Source: Streptomyces sp. NBC_01306
GTDB lineage: Bacteria > Actinomycetota > Actinomycetes > Streptomycetales > Streptomycetaceae
DNA: 64,000 nt
Assembly (NCBI RefSeq): GCF_026340465.1
Contig: NZ_JAPEPC010000001.1
Span: 7,207,501 to 7,271,500 of the forward strand
Direction: 5' to 3'
Below are positions 40,760-50,231 of the stretch, piece after piece. Made by a program: the position numbers and the translations under genes. The notes beneath the pieces were generated by a model. That model did not search any database, was not told where the DNA came from, and was given only the letters and a program-made list of their open reading frames with translations. How positions within the stretch are numbered: the first letter of the stretch is position 1; the number at the start of each line of letters is the position of its first letter.

Positions 40760-42319
40760 ATGCCTCCGGAGATCTCCACGGTCGCCGCCGACTACGTCAT
40801 AGTCGGCGGTGGCACCGCGGGTTCGGTGATCGCCTCCCGGCTCACCGAGGATCCCGCCGTCAGCGTCGTCGTCGTCGAGGGCGGCCCGACCGACATCGAC
40901 CGCGACGACGTCCTCACCCTGCGCCGCTGGCTCGGTCTGCTCGGTGGCGACCTGGACTACGCGTACCCCACCACTGAGCAGCCGCGCGGCAATTCGCACA
41001 TCCTGCACAGCCGCGCCAAGGTGCTCGGCGGCTGTTCCTCGCACAACACCCTGATCTCGTTCAAGCCGCTGCCCGGAGACTGGGACGAGTGGTCCGAGCA
41101 CGGCGCGGCCGGCTGGGACGCGAAGTCCATGGACCCGTACTTCTCCAAGCTCCGCAACAACATCGTCGCGGTGGACGAGAAGGACCGGAACGCCATCGCC
41201 AGCGACTTCGTCGCCGCGGCCCAGCAGGCGGCCGGTGTCCCGCGCGTGGAGGGCTTCAACAAGAAGCCCTTCCACGAGGGCGTCGGCTTCTTCGACCTCG
41301 CCTACCACCCGGAGAGCAACAAGCGCTCCTCCGCCTCGGTCGCCTACCTCCACCCGCACATCGAGGCCGGCGACCGGCCCAACCTCACCATCATGCTGGA
41401 GACCTGGGCCCACCGGCTCGAACTGGACGGCAACCGTGCCACCGGTGTGCACGTGCGCACCAAGGACGGCGAAGAGGTCCTGCTGCGGGCCGGCCGCGAA
41501 GTGCTGGTCTGCGCGGGCGCCGTGGACACCCCGCGGCTGCTGATGCTGTCGGGCATCGGCCCGAAGCAGGACCTGGAAGCCCTCGGCATTCCCGTCGTGC
41601 ACGACCTGCCGGGCGTCGGCGAGAACCTCCTCGACCACCCCGAGTCCGTCATCGTGTGGGAGACCGACGGGCCCATCCCGGAGAACTCGGCGATGGACTC
41701 CGACGCCGGACTCTTCGTCCGCCGCGACCCCGGATCGCGCGGCCCTGACCTGATGTTCCACTTCTACCAGATCCCCTTCACCGACAACCCGGAGCGGCTG
41801 GGCTACGAGAAGCCCGAGCACGGTGTGTCGATGACACCCAACATCCCCAAGCCGCGCAGCCGCGGCCGCCTCTACCTCACCAGCGCCGACCCCGAGGTCA
41901 AACCGGCCCTGGACTTCCGGTACTTCACCGACGAGGACGACTACGACGGCCGGACGCTGGTCGACGGCATCCGCCTCGCCCGCGAGATCGCGAAGACCGA
42001 ACCGCTCGCCCACTGGCTCAAGCGCGAGGTCTGCCCGGGTCCCGATGTCACGTCCGACGAGGACATCAGCGAGTACGCCCGCAAGGTCGCGCACACCGTC
42101 TACCACCCGGCGGGCACCTGCCGGATGGGCGCCCCCGACGACGCCCTCGCCGTGGTCGACCCCGAGCTGCGGATCCGCGGACTGGCCGGTATCCGTATCG
42201 CCGACGCGTCCGTCTTCCCGACGATGCCGTCGGTCAACCCCATGATCGGAGTCCTCATGGTCGGCGAGAAGTGCGCCGAACTGCTGGCCGCCACCCCTGC
42301 CCAGGGAGGTACGGCATGA
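40760..42319 (+). CDS. GMC oxidoreductase, choline dehydrogenase-like
   Basis: A 519-residue flavoenzyme. The FAD-binding GGGTAGSVIASRL is at residues 16-28; VLGGCSSHNTLIS and LLMLSGIGPKQDLEALGI are the GMC signature blocks. HPAGTCRMGAPDD and the final MPSVNPMIGVLMVGEKCAEL carry the active-site His and Asn. Beside betB it should oxidise choline to betaine aldehyde; other alcohols are possible. GAAGGAG lies before the ATG. Overlaps the ABC ATPase gene by four bases. Confidence 0.83.
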   Translation: MPPEISTVAADYVIVGGGTAGSVIASRLTEDPAVSVVVVEGGPTDIDRDDVLTLRRWLGLLGGDLDYAYPTTEQPRGNSHILHSRAKVLGGCSSHNTLISFKPLPGDWDEWSEHGAAGWDAKSMDPYFSKLRNNIVAVDEKDRNAIASDFVAAAQQAAGVPRVEGFNKKPFHEGVGFFDLAYHPESNKRSSASVAYLHPHIEAGDRPNLTIMLETWAHRLELDGNRATGVHVRTKDGEEVLLRAGREVLVCAGAVDTPRLLMLSGIGPKQDLEALGIPVVHDLPGVGENLLDHPESVIVWETDGPIPENSAMDSDAGLFVRRDPGSRGPDLMFHFYQIPFTDNPERLGYEKPEHGVSMTPNIPKPRSRGRLYLTSADPEVKPALDFRYFTDEDDYDGRTLVDGIRLAREIAKTEPLAHWLKREVCPGPDVTSDEDISEYARKVAHTVYHPAGTCRMGAPDDALAVVDPELRIRGLAGIRIADASVFPTMPSVNPMIGVLMVGEKCAELLAATPAQGGTA

Positions 42320-43563
42320 CAGCGACCGGCACCCCGGCCGCCTCCGGCGACGCCGGACGGCACAGCGGCGAACCGACGACGCCCGCATCGGAGGCGAAGC
42401 CCGCATCGGACGCGAAGCCCGCATCGGACGCCGCGCCCGCATCGGACGTGACGCCTGTATCGGACGTGACGCCCGCATCGGACGCTGCCGCCGCACCGGC
42501 GGACGAGAAGCGCGGCACCGTCTTCTCCGTACGCAATCTGTGGAAGGTCTTCGGCCCCCGCGCCGACCGGATCCCCGGTGACAGCGCGCTGACCGGGCTG
42601 ACCGGCGAGGAGCTGCGCCTGCGCACCGGCTGCACCGCCGCCGTGCGCGACGTCTCCTTCGACGTCCACGAGGGCGAGGTCTTCGTGGTCATGGGCCTGT
42701 CCGGCTCCGGCAAGTCGACGCTCGTGCGCTGTCTGACCCGGCTCATCGAGCCCACCAGCGGCGACCTCACCATGGACGGTGAGGACGTCCGCGCCATGGA
42801 CAGGACCAAGCTGCGCGAACTGCGCCGCCACCGCGCCGCCATGGTCTTCCAGCACTTCGGCCTGCTCCCGCACCGCACGGTCCTGGACAACGTCGCCTAC
42901 GGGCTGGAGATCCAGGGCGTCGGCCGGGCCGAACGCCGCACCAAGGCGGCCGAGTTCATCGAGAAGGTCGGCCTCACGGGCCTGGAGCACCGGCGGCCGA
43001 GCGAACTCTCCGGCGGCCAGCAGCAGCGGGTCGGCCTGGCCCGCGCGCTCGCCGTGGACCCCGAAGTCCTCCTCTTCGACGAGCCGTTCAGCGCGCTCGA
43101 CCCGCTCATCCGGCGGGACATGCAGCAGGAGGTCGTCCGGCTGCACAAGGACGAGGGCCGCACCATGGTCTTCATCACCCACGACCTGTCCGAGGCGCTG
43201 ACCCTGGGCGACCGCATCGCGCTGATGCGCGACGGCCGGATCGTGCAGCTCGGCACGCCGGAGGAGATCGTCGGCTCACCGGCCGACGACTACGTACGCG
43301 ACTTCGTACGCGACGTGCCGCGCGAGCAGGTCCTCACCGTCCGCCGGGCCATGCGCCCCGCACAGGACGGCGAGGCCGGCGAGGGCGAGTCGGTGCCCGC
43401 CGGCACGCTCATATCCGACGCCATCGACACCGTCGTCCGCTCCGGAGGCGCCGTCCGCGTCGTCGAGGGGGACCGGTGCCTGGGCATCGTGGACCACGCC
43501 TGTCTGCTCGCCGTCGTGGCCCGTCTCGACGAGAGCCCGGCCGAGAGCGGAGTGGCCGCCTGA
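42316..43563 (+). CDS. glycine betaine/proline-type ABC transporter ATPase (ProV/OpuAA-like)
   Basis: A 415-residue ATPase. Residues about 25-58 are a six-fold P-A-S-D/E-A/V-x repeat encoded by 18-bp direct repeats, absent from typical family members. Then come Walker A GLSGSGKST (about 127-135), VFQHFGLLPHRTVLDNVAYGLE, signature ELSGGQQQR (about 230) and Walker B LLFDEP. A short CBS-like regulatory tail follows. The long form with ELRLRTGCTAAVRDVSFDVHEGE is typical of OpuAA/ProV. It powers uptake of betaine, choline or proline. ATGA overlap with the GMC gene. Confidence 0.87.
   Translation: MTATGTPAASGDAGRHSGEPTTPASEAKPASDAKPASDAAPASDVTPVSDVTPASDAAAAPADEKRGTVFSVRNLWKVFGPRADRIPGDSALTGLTGEELRLRTGCTAAVRDVSFDVHEGEVFVVMGLSGSGKSTLVRCLTRLIEPTSGDLTMDGEDVRAMDRTKLRELRRHRAAMVFQHFGLLPHRTVLDNVAYGLEIQGVGRAERRTKAAEFIEKVGLTGLEHRRPSELSGGQQQRVGLARALAVDPEVLLFDEPFSALDPLIRRDMQQEVVRLHKDEGRTMVFITHDLSEALTLGDRIALMRDGRIVQLGTPEEIVGSPADDYVRDFVRDVPREQVLTVRRAMRPAQDGEAGEGESVPAGTLISDAIDTVVRSGGAVRVVEGDRCLGIVDHACLLAVVARLDESPAESGVAA
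42385..42486 (+). repeat. 18-bp tandem repeats within the ABC ATPase N-terminus
   Basis: Units starting at 42385, 42403, 42421, 42439, 42457 and 42475 (last one partial), of the type GCATCGGACGCGAAGCCC, keep the reading frame and encode a P-A-S-D-A-x tail. Confidence 0.9.
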
Positions 43564-43618
43564 TGCGTACGCTCCACGCGCCCGCGCGCCTGCTCCACCC
43601 GGCCACCCGGAGGCGCGC

Positions 43619-45610
43619 ATGACGACCGCCACCACCGCCCCCCTCGGCGCCGAAAGCCCGGCCGCGCCCGGCAGAGCCGGCCGGATCCGTACCGCACTGC
43701 TCCACCGCGGTCCGGGCAAGCTCCTCGTGCTCGCCGTCGCCGCCGCCGTCCTGGTACCGATCGCGAACTCCGTCTGGTCCAGCGGACTGTGGCCCGGTGC
43801 GCTCACCGTGGACGTCTCGGCACCGCTGGGCCACGTCAGCGACTGGATCATCGACAACCGCGACACCCACCCGCTGTTCCTGTACTTCCTCGGCTATCTG
43901 AGCAACGCCGTGGTCATCGCCGTACGCGCCGTCTATCTGGTGCTGCTCGCCCTCGGCTGGACCGGGGTCACCGCCGCGGTCACCCTGGTGGCCTGGCGGG
44001 TGGCGGGATGGCGCATCGCCGCAACCGCCCTGGTCTCCCTCCTGATCAGCGGAGTGCTGGACATGTGGGTGCCGACCATGCAGACGCTCGCGCTGATGGT
44101 GGTGGCGGTCATCGTGTCCGCCGTCGTCGGAGCGGTGCTCGGCCTGGCGGGCGGTCTCTCCGACCGGCTGTTCCGCATCCTGCGCCCGGTGCTCGACACC
44201 ATGCAGGTGCTGCCGGCCTTCGCCTATCTGCTGCCCGTGGTCCTGGTGTTCGGCATCGGTGTCCCGGCCGCCCTGCTCGCCACCGTGGTCTACGCGGCTC
44301 CGCCGATGGCCCGGCTCACGGCGCTCGGGCTGCGCGGCGCCGACGTAGGAGTCCTGGAGGCCGTCGCCTCGCTCGGCTCCACCGCACGCCAGCGGCTGAT
44401 CACCGCCCGGCTGCCGCTGGCCCGCAAGGAACTGCTCCTCGGCCTCAACCAGACCATCATGATGGCGCTCTCGATGGTCGTCATCGCCTCACTCATCGGC
44501 GCCGCCGGTCTCGGCGACCGCGTCTACCAGGCGCTGGCCTCCGTCGACGTCGGCGGGGCGCTGGCCGCGGCCATCCCGATCGTGCTCCTCGCCATCGTCA
44601 TGGACCGCACCACCGCCGCGGCCGGGACCCGCCTCGGCAGCGAGCCCTCCGGACCCGCCGCCCTGCGCGGCTGGCGCGGCTGGGCCCTCGCGGCCGTCGG
44701 TACCGCCGTCGTCGCGGTGGCCGGCCGGCTGGCCGGCTCCACGCTCTGGCCCGCCGGAACCACCGTGGCCATCGCGCGGCCCGTCAACGACTTCAAGGAG
44801 TGGATGGTCGACCACCTCTACTCCGGAGTCCCCGTCGTCGGCGGCACCGCCGACTGGGCCGCGCACTTCACCTCCTGGATCCTCGACCCTCTCAGGGACG
44901 GGCTGACCGGGCTGCCCTGGTGGGGCGCGCTGCTGATCGTCGCCGCCCTCGCCTGGCTGATCGGCACCTGGCAGACCGCCCTGACCGCGGTACTCGCGCT
45001 CTGCGCCATCGGCGTACTCGGCATGTGGAAGCCGTCCATGGACACGCTCTCCCAGGTCCTGGCCGCGCTGGTCGTCACGCTCGTCATCGGGTTCGCCGTG
45101 GGGATCCTCGCAGCGGGCAGCCGCCGTGCCGAGGCCGTACTGCGCCCGGTCCTGGACGTCATGCAGACCATGCCGCAGTTCGTGTACCTCATCCCGGTCG
45201 TCGCCCTCTTCGCCGTGGGCCGCGCCCCGGCCGCCGCCGCCGCGGTCGTCTACGCGCTCCCCGCCGTCATCCGCATCACCACCCAGGGCCTGCGCCAGGT
45301 CGATCCGGCAGCGGTGGAAGCCGCCCGGTCGCTCGGCGCAACCCGGCTGCAGACGCTGCGTCAGGTCCAGCTGCCGCTGGCCCGCCCGGCGCTGCTGCTG
45401 GCCGTCAACCAGGGCGTGGTCCTCGTACTCGCCGTGGTCATCATCGGCGGCCTGGTGGGCGGCGGCGCCCTCGGCTACGACGTCGTCACCGGACTGGCCA
45501 CGGGCGACCTCGCCATCGGCCTCGTCGCGGGTGTGGCCATCGTCTGCCTCGGCCTGATGCTCGACCGGGTCACCCAGCCCACCGAACGCCGCACCCGGAA
45601 GGGGGCCTGA
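43619..45610 (+). CDS. glycine betaine-type ABC permease with two fused permease domains
   Basis: A 663-residue membrane protein containing two consecutive ProW/OpuAB permease units. Each unit has its EAA loop: EAVASLGSTARQRLITARLP in the first and EAARSLGATRLQTLRQVQLP in the second, and each begins with a periplasmic KEWMVDHLY/SDWIIDN-like segment. A single polypeptide thus supplies both membrane halves of the importer. Such fusions are known in streptomycetes but not in the standard E. coli ProU. Works with the upstream ATPase and the binding protein that follows after 3 bp. Confidence 0.85.
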   Translation: MTTATTAPLGAESPAAPGRAGRIRTALLHRGPGKLLVLAVAAAVLVPIANSVWSSGLWPGALTVDVSAPLGHVSDWIIDNRDTHPLFLYFLGYLSNAVVIAVRAVYLVLLALGWTGVTAAVTLVAWRVAGWRIAATALVSLLISGVLDMWVPTMQTLALMVVAVIVSAVVGAVLGLAGGLSDRLFRILRPVLDTMQVLPAFAYLLPVVLVFGIGVPAALLATVVYAAPPMARLTALGLRGADVGVLEAVASLGSTARQRLITARLPLARKELLLGLNQTIMMALSMVVIASLIGAAGLGDRVYQALASVDVGGALAAAIPIVLLAIVMDRTTAAAGTRLGSEPSGPAALRGWRGWALAAVGTAVVAVAGRLAGSTLWPAGTTVAIARPVNDFKEWMVDHLYSGVPVVGGTADWAAHFTSWILDPLRDGLTGLPWWGALLIVAALAWLIGTWQTALTAVLALCAIGVLGMWKPSMDTLSQVLAALVVTLVIGFAVGILAAGSRRAEAVLRPVLDVMQTMPQFVYLIPVVALFAVGRAPAAAAAVVYALPAVIRITTQGLRQVDPAAVEAARSLGATRLQTLRQVQLPLARPALLLAVNQGVVLVLAVVIIGGLVGGGALGYDVVTGLATGDLAIGLVAGVAIVCLGLMLDRVTQPTERRTRKGA

Positions 45611-45613
45611 ACC

Positions 45614-46621
45614 GTGACCCGTACCCGCACCCGTGGCGCACGCCGCGCCACGACCGTACTCGCCGCCCTGGCGTCGGGCGCCCTGCTCGTCTCGCTCAGC
45701 GGCTGCGGGGCCGCCGACATGACGAAGCAGGCCTCACCGTTCGCGGCGGCCAAGGGCGCCAAGTCCGTCACGCTGTCCGTGCAGAGCTGGGTCGGCGCAC
45801 AGGCGAACGTGGCCGTCGCCAAGTATCTGCTCGAACACAAGCTCGGCTACCGCGTCGACACCGTCCAGGTGGACGAAATCCCTGCCTGGGACGCGCTCAG
45901 TCAGGGCCGGGTCGACGCGATCCTGGAGGACTGGGGCCACCCCGACCAGGAGAAGCGGTACGTCAAGGACAAGAAGACGATCACCGCGGGCGGCGACCTG
46001 GGGGTCACCGGCCACATCGGCTGGTTCGTCCCGAAGTACTGGGCGGACAAACACCCGGATGTCACCGACTGGAAGAACCTCAACAAGTACGCCGGTCAGC
46101 TGCGTACGGCGGAGAGCGGCAGCAAGGGCCAGCTGATGGACGGCTCGCCGTCCTATGTCACCAACGACAAGGCGCTGGTGAAGAACCTCAAGCTGAACTA
46201 CGACGTGGTCTTCGCCGGGTCCGAGGCCGCGCAGATCACCCAGATCCAGCAGTTCGCCAAGGAGAAGAAGCCCTTCCTCAGCTACTGGTACGAGCCGCAG
46301 TGGCTCTTCAACCAGGTACCGATGAAGGAGGTCAAGCTCCCCCCGTACACGGCGAAGTGCGCGGACAAGGGGGTCAAGGACCCGAAGTCCATCGACTGCG
46401 CCTACCCGTCGACGCCCCTCCAGAAGTACTTCAACACCGAGTTCACCAGGACGGGCGGCGACGCCGCGACGTTCCTGAAGAACTTCAAGTGGACGAAGGA
46501 CGACCAGAACAAGGTCTCCGAGATGATCGCCTCGCAGAGGCTGTCGGCCGACGAGGCGGCCAAGCGCTGGGTGGACCAGAACCCGGACATCTGGAAGAAG
46601 TGGCTCCCCGGCAAGAAATGA
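45614..46621 (+). CDS. glycine betaine-type ABC substrate-binding lipoprotein (OpuAC/ProX-like)
   Basis: A 335-residue lipoprotein. The signal peptide has the lipobox LVSLSGCGAAD, with lipid-modified Cys near residue 31. The mature part is an OpuAC fold: SVQSWVGAQANVAVAKYLLEH, DAILEDWGHPDQEKRY, and W/Y-rich segments (GWFVPKYWADKH, FLSYWYEPQW), which would form the aromatic cage for a quaternary ammonium group. GTG start at 45614 directly after the permease gene. Binding of betaine, choline or a related ligand is inferred. Confidence 0.87.
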   Translation: MTRTRTRGARRATTVLAALASGALLVSLSGCGAADMTKQASPFAAAKGAKSVTLSVQSWVGAQANVAVAKYLLEHKLGYRVDTVQVDEIPAWDALSQGRVDAILEDWGHPDQEKRYVKDKKTITAGGDLGVTGHIGWFVPKYWADKHPDVTDWKNLNKYAGQLRTAESGSKGQLMDGSPSYVTNDKALVKNLKLNYDVVFAGSEAAQITQIQQFAKEKKPFLSYWYEPQWLFNQVPMKEVKLPPYTAKCADKGVKDPKSIDCAYPSTPLQKYFNTEFTRTGGDAATFLKNFKWTKDDQNKVSEMIASQRLSADEAAKRWVDQNPDIWKKWLPGKK

Positions 46622-46629
46622 CAGCGCGT

Positions 46630-46661
46630 CATGCCGTCGGTCCACGCGGACCGGCGGCATG
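46630..46661 (+). terminator. terminator of the choline/betaine operon
   Basis: CATGCCGTCGGTCC (46630-46643) and GGACCGGCGGCATG (46648-46661) form a 14-bp stem with one G-T pair and a 4-nt loop, 8 bp past the last stop. Confidence 0.8.
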
Positions 46662-46788
46662 CGGCGCTCCGCGTCCTTTCCCTGCGCATCCCTGCACAAC
46701 CGCTTCCCAGGCGGGGCGACGGTCTTGTGTGTTGAGTTTTTCTGTCTGATGCTGGCGGTTCTTGTTCTCTTACGTTCGGAGCTGCCGT

Positions 46789-49700
46789 ATGAGTGCACAC
46801 CGAGTAAGCAGACGTTCCGTCCTCGTCACCGGGGCCGCCCTCGCGGGATGGGCCGCCTTCTCCGCGCAGAAACTCGCCTTCGCCGCGGATGCCGCGGATA
46901 CCAAGGGCGGGACGGGCGCGGAGTGGGACGCGCAGCCGAAAGTCTTCCAGATCGGCAGAGAAGAAGCCCGCGCCAGGCTCGTCCCGTACGCGACCGAGTC
47001 CGACGCGCTGCACGGCGACTTCGCGAAGTCCCCCTACTTCCGCTCCCTGAACGGGACCTGGCGGTTCCACTGGTCCAAGAACCCCGACGCGCGGCCGACC
47101 GGTTTCCAGGCCCCCGGTTACGACGACCACGGCTGGGACCGCATCGCCGTCCCGTCGAACTGGGAGATCGAGGGCTACCAGGAGCCCATCTACCTCAACA
47201 TCCCCTACCCGTGGACCGGTTACGAGAAGCCCGAACCGCCCGATGTCCCGCACGAGTTCAACCCGGTCGGCTCCTACCGGCGCACCTTCACCGTGCCCCG
47301 CGGCTGGTCCGGCCGCCGCACCCTGATCTCCTTCCAGGGCGTCAAGTCCGCGTTCTTCGTCTGGGTCAACGGCAAGCGCGTCGGCTACAGCGAGGACAGC
47401 TACACCCCGGCCGAGTTCGACATCACCGACCATGTGCACGCCGGTGACAACAGCCTCGCCGTAGAGGTCTACCGCTGGTCCGACGGCAGCTGGCTCGAGG
47501 ACCAGGACATGATCGACCTCTCCGGAATCTTCCGGGACGTGTATGTCTACGCGATCCCGCCGGTCCATGTGCAGGACCTGTTCGTACGGACCGCGCTGGA
47601 CGACGCCTGCCGCGACGCGACCCTGACCGTCACCGCGACCGTACGCAACCGGGGCAGCGCCACGGCAGGCGGGCACCGCGTCGAGGCCGTGCTGTACGAC
47701 GCCGGGGGGCGGCGCGTGGGCAGCCCGATGCGCGGCGGGGTCACCCCCGGCAGGAAGGACGCCGACGTGCAGCTCACCGCCGGCGTCCGCGCCCCGGCGC
47801 TCTGGTCGGCGGAGCAGCCGAACCTGTACACCCTGGTCGTCACCCTCACCGACGGCCGGGGGAGAGCGGTCGACATCCAGCGCACCACGCTCGGATTCCG
47901 CGAAGTCGCTTACGGGCCCGGCAAGTTCACCGTCAACGGCAAGCCGGTCATGTTCCGCGGCACCAACCGCCACGAGACCGACCCCGACCACGGCCAGGCC
48001 ATCCGGGAGGACCGGATGATCCAGGACATCCGGCTGATGAAGCAGTACAACATCAACGCCGTCCGCACCTCGCACTACCCGAACCACCCCCGCTGGCTCG
48101 AACTGTGCGACGAGTACGGCCTCTACGTCATCGGTGAGACGAACCTGGAGTCCCACGGGGTGCGCGACACCGTGCCCGCCTCGCTGCCCGAGTGGACCGG
48201 TGCCTGCGTGGACCGCCTGCGCTCCCTGGTCGAGCGCGACAAGAACCACCCCAGCGTCGTCGTCTGGTCGCTGGGCAACGAGGCAGGGCAGGGATCCAAC
48301 TTCCGGGCCATGGCCGACTGGGTCCGCACCCGGGACAGCTCCCGTCCGGTCCACTACGAAGGCATGAATGCGGTCGCGGATCTGCACAGTCAGATGTACA
48401 CCGTGCCCGCCGACGTGGAGGCGTACGGAAAGTCGGGCAGTGAAACGCCCTTCATCCTCTGCGAGTACGCCCACGCGATGGGCAACAGCAGCGGCAACCT
48501 CAAGGAGTACTGGGAGATCTTCGAGCGCTACCCCAATCTGCACGGCGCTTTCGTGTGGGACTGGGTCGACCAGGCGATCAGGCTGCCGGTCCCCGGCGAC
48601 CCCCGGCACAACTACCTCTCGTACGGCGGGGACTGGCACCCCGGATACCCCACCGACTCCAACTTCTGCTGCAACGGCCTGATGGCGGCGGACCGCAGCC
48701 CCCACCCCGGGCTCCTGGAGCTCAAGAAGGTCTACCAACCGGTGGGGATCAGCGCCGCCGACCTCACCGCGGGCACGGTGACGGTTCGGAACAAGCACCT
48801 GTTCAGCGACCTGGGCGCGTACGAGCTGCGGTGGACGGTGACCTGTGACGGACGGACGGCGCAGCACGGCACGCTGCCCCCGCCGAAGGCGGCGCCAGGG
48901 GGCGAGGCGACCGTCCGTATCCCCTGGAGCAAGCCGCACACGCCGGAGCCCGGCGCCGAGTACTGGCTGAACCTCACCTTCGTGCTGGCTTCGGACACCA
49001 GCTGGGCGGATGCCGGACACACCGTGGCCGGTGAGCAGTTCGCGCTGGACTGGCACGCTCCGGCGCCGGCCGACCCCGATCCCGACGGGCTGCCCGCCCT
49101 CACCCTGGAGGAGAGCGACAGCAGTGTCAGGGTCACCGGGCGTCACGTGGACGTGGTGCTCGACAGGGCGACCGGGACGCTCAGCTCCTACCGCTGGAAG
49201 GGCCGGCTCCTGCTGTCCGGCGGCCCGGTGCCGAACTTCTGGCGCGGCCCGACCGACAACGACATCGGGCGCGGCGCCCAGGACACCCTGCGGACCTGGC
49301 GGGACGCGGGGACCAAGCGCACGGTGACGTCCGTCGAGGCCGCACAGCCGTCGCGGGGCGCGGTCACCATCACGGTGGAGTGCACCCTGCCCACGGCGCC
49401 GAAGGCATCCACCTGGTCCACCGAGTTCACCGTCAGGGGCGACGGGGAGGTGCGTATCAGGCACACCCTGACGGCTGCTGACGAGCTGCCCGATCTGCCC
49501 GTGGTCGGCGCCCTGCTGGCGGTGCCTCAGGGCTTCGAGCGCATCGACTGGTACGGCCGCGGCCCGCAGGAGAACTACTGGGACCGCAACTCCGGTGCCT
49601 TCGTGGGCCGTTACCGCTCCACCGTCGACGCGCAGGTGGCGCCCTACGTCCGGCCCGAGCAGACCGGGAACATGACCGACGTGCGCACACTGTCGCTCAC

Positions 49701-49989
49701 GGAACGCTCCGGCGCGGGGCTGACCGTACGGGCCGACCCGGCCGAGGGAGAACCGATGCTGGAGACCAGCGCGCTGCACTATTCGCCGTTCGATCTGGAG
49801 GGGCCCAGGCATCCGTACGAGCTGAAGCGGCGCGACGAGACCCTGCTCGGGGTCAACCACCGGCAGATGGGCGTCGGCGGCAACGACTCGTGGGGTGCGC
49901 CGCCACTCGACGCGTATCTGCTGCACGCGGGCCGTACCTACACCTATGCGTACCGGCTGAGCCCGGCTCAGGAGACCGTCCAGTCCTGA
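46789..49989 (+). CDS. Tat-exported GH2 beta-galactosidase (LacZ-like)
   Basis: A 1066-residue glycoside hydrolase. The N-terminus MSAHRVSRRSVLVTGAALAG has a twin-arginine motif (SRRSVL) and hydrophobic region, so folded export is likely. Domains in order: sugar-binding and immunoglobulin-like GH2 domains (about 60-390), a TIM barrel with acid/base Glu in SLGNEAGQG (about 497) and nucleophile Glu in ILCEYAHAMGNSSG (about 559), then the large LacZ-type C-terminal beta-domain (about 760-1060). It should cleave beta-galactosides outside the cell. GGAG lies before the ATG. Not linked to sugar import genes. Confidence 0.88.
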   Translation: MSAHRVSRRSVLVTGAALAGWAAFSAQKLAFAADAADTKGGTGAEWDAQPKVFQIGREEARARLVPYATESDALHGDFAKSPYFRSLNGTWRFHWSKNPDARPTGFQAPGYDDHGWDRIAVPSNWEIEGYQEPIYLNIPYPWTGYEKPEPPDVPHEFNPVGSYRRTFTVPRGWSGRRTLISFQGVKSAFFVWVNGKRVGYSEDSYTPAEFDITDHVHAGDNSLAVEVYRWSDGSWLEDQDMIDLSGIFRDVYVYAIPPVHVQDLFVRTALDDACRDATLTVTATVRNRGSATAGGHRVEAVLYDAGGRRVGSPMRGGVTPGRKDADVQLTAGVRAPALWSAEQPNLYTLVVTLTDGRGRAVDIQRTTLGFREVAYGPGKFTVNGKPVMFRGTNRHETDPDHGQAIREDRMIQDIRLMKQYNINAVRTSHYPNHPRWLELCDEYGLYVIGETNLESHGVRDTVPASLPEWTGACVDRLRSLVERDKNHPSVVVWSLGNEAGQGSNFRAMADWVRTRDSSRPVHYEGMNAVADLHSQMYTVPADVEAYGKSGSETPFILCEYAHAMGNSSGNLKEYWEIFERYPNLHGAFVWDWVDQAIRLPVPGDPRHNYLSYGGDWHPGYPTDSNFCCNGLMAADRSPHPGLLELKKVYQPVGISAADLTAGTVTVRNKHLFSDLGAYELRWTVTCDGRTAQHGTLPPPKAAPGGEATVRIPWSKPHTPEPGAEYWLNLTFVLASDTSWADAGHTVAGEQFALDWHAPAPADPDPDGLPALTLEESDSSVRVTGRHVDVVLDRATGTLSSYRWKGRLLLSGGPVPNFWRGPTDNDIGRGAQDTLRTWRDAGTKRTVTSVEAAQPSRGAVTITVECTLPTAPKASTWSTEFTVRGDGEVRIRHTLTAADELPDLPVVGALLAVPQGFERIDWYGRGPQENYWDRNSGAFVGRYRSTVDAQVAPYVRPEQTGNMTDVRTLSLTERSGAGLTVRADPAEGEPMLETSALHYSPFDLEGPRHPYELKRRDETLLGVNHRQMGVGGNDSWGAPPLDAYLLHAGRTYTYAYRLSPAQETVQS

Positions 49990-50231
49990 GCTGTCCGGTC
50001 CGGTCACCGGGCGCGACCGGTCGCGGTCCGCCCGGGGCCGGCCGTGCTGGGCCGTACGGGTGGGGGCCGGGAGCCGTCCGTAGGGCGTGGCCCACGTTCC
50101 TGTTTCGGAGACCTGGCCGCGCCGGTACGGATGGGGGACAGTCAGCGGCTGCCGTGCCCATCGGGGGCAAGAGGGATTCCCGGGCCGTGGACGGCCGGCC
50201 CCACCACCACCCGTACACCGGAGGATCTCCC

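Noticed and set aside
43789..46749. Open frame of about 990 codons overlapping permease and binding-protein genes
   Set aside because: Out-of-phase shadow with R/H/P-rich composition; the real genes show clear family motifs.
46402..50007. Open frame of about 1200 codons opposite the beta-galactosidase gene
   Set aside because: Antisense shadow of the GH2 gene; V/G/R-rich composition without motifs and no ribosome site.
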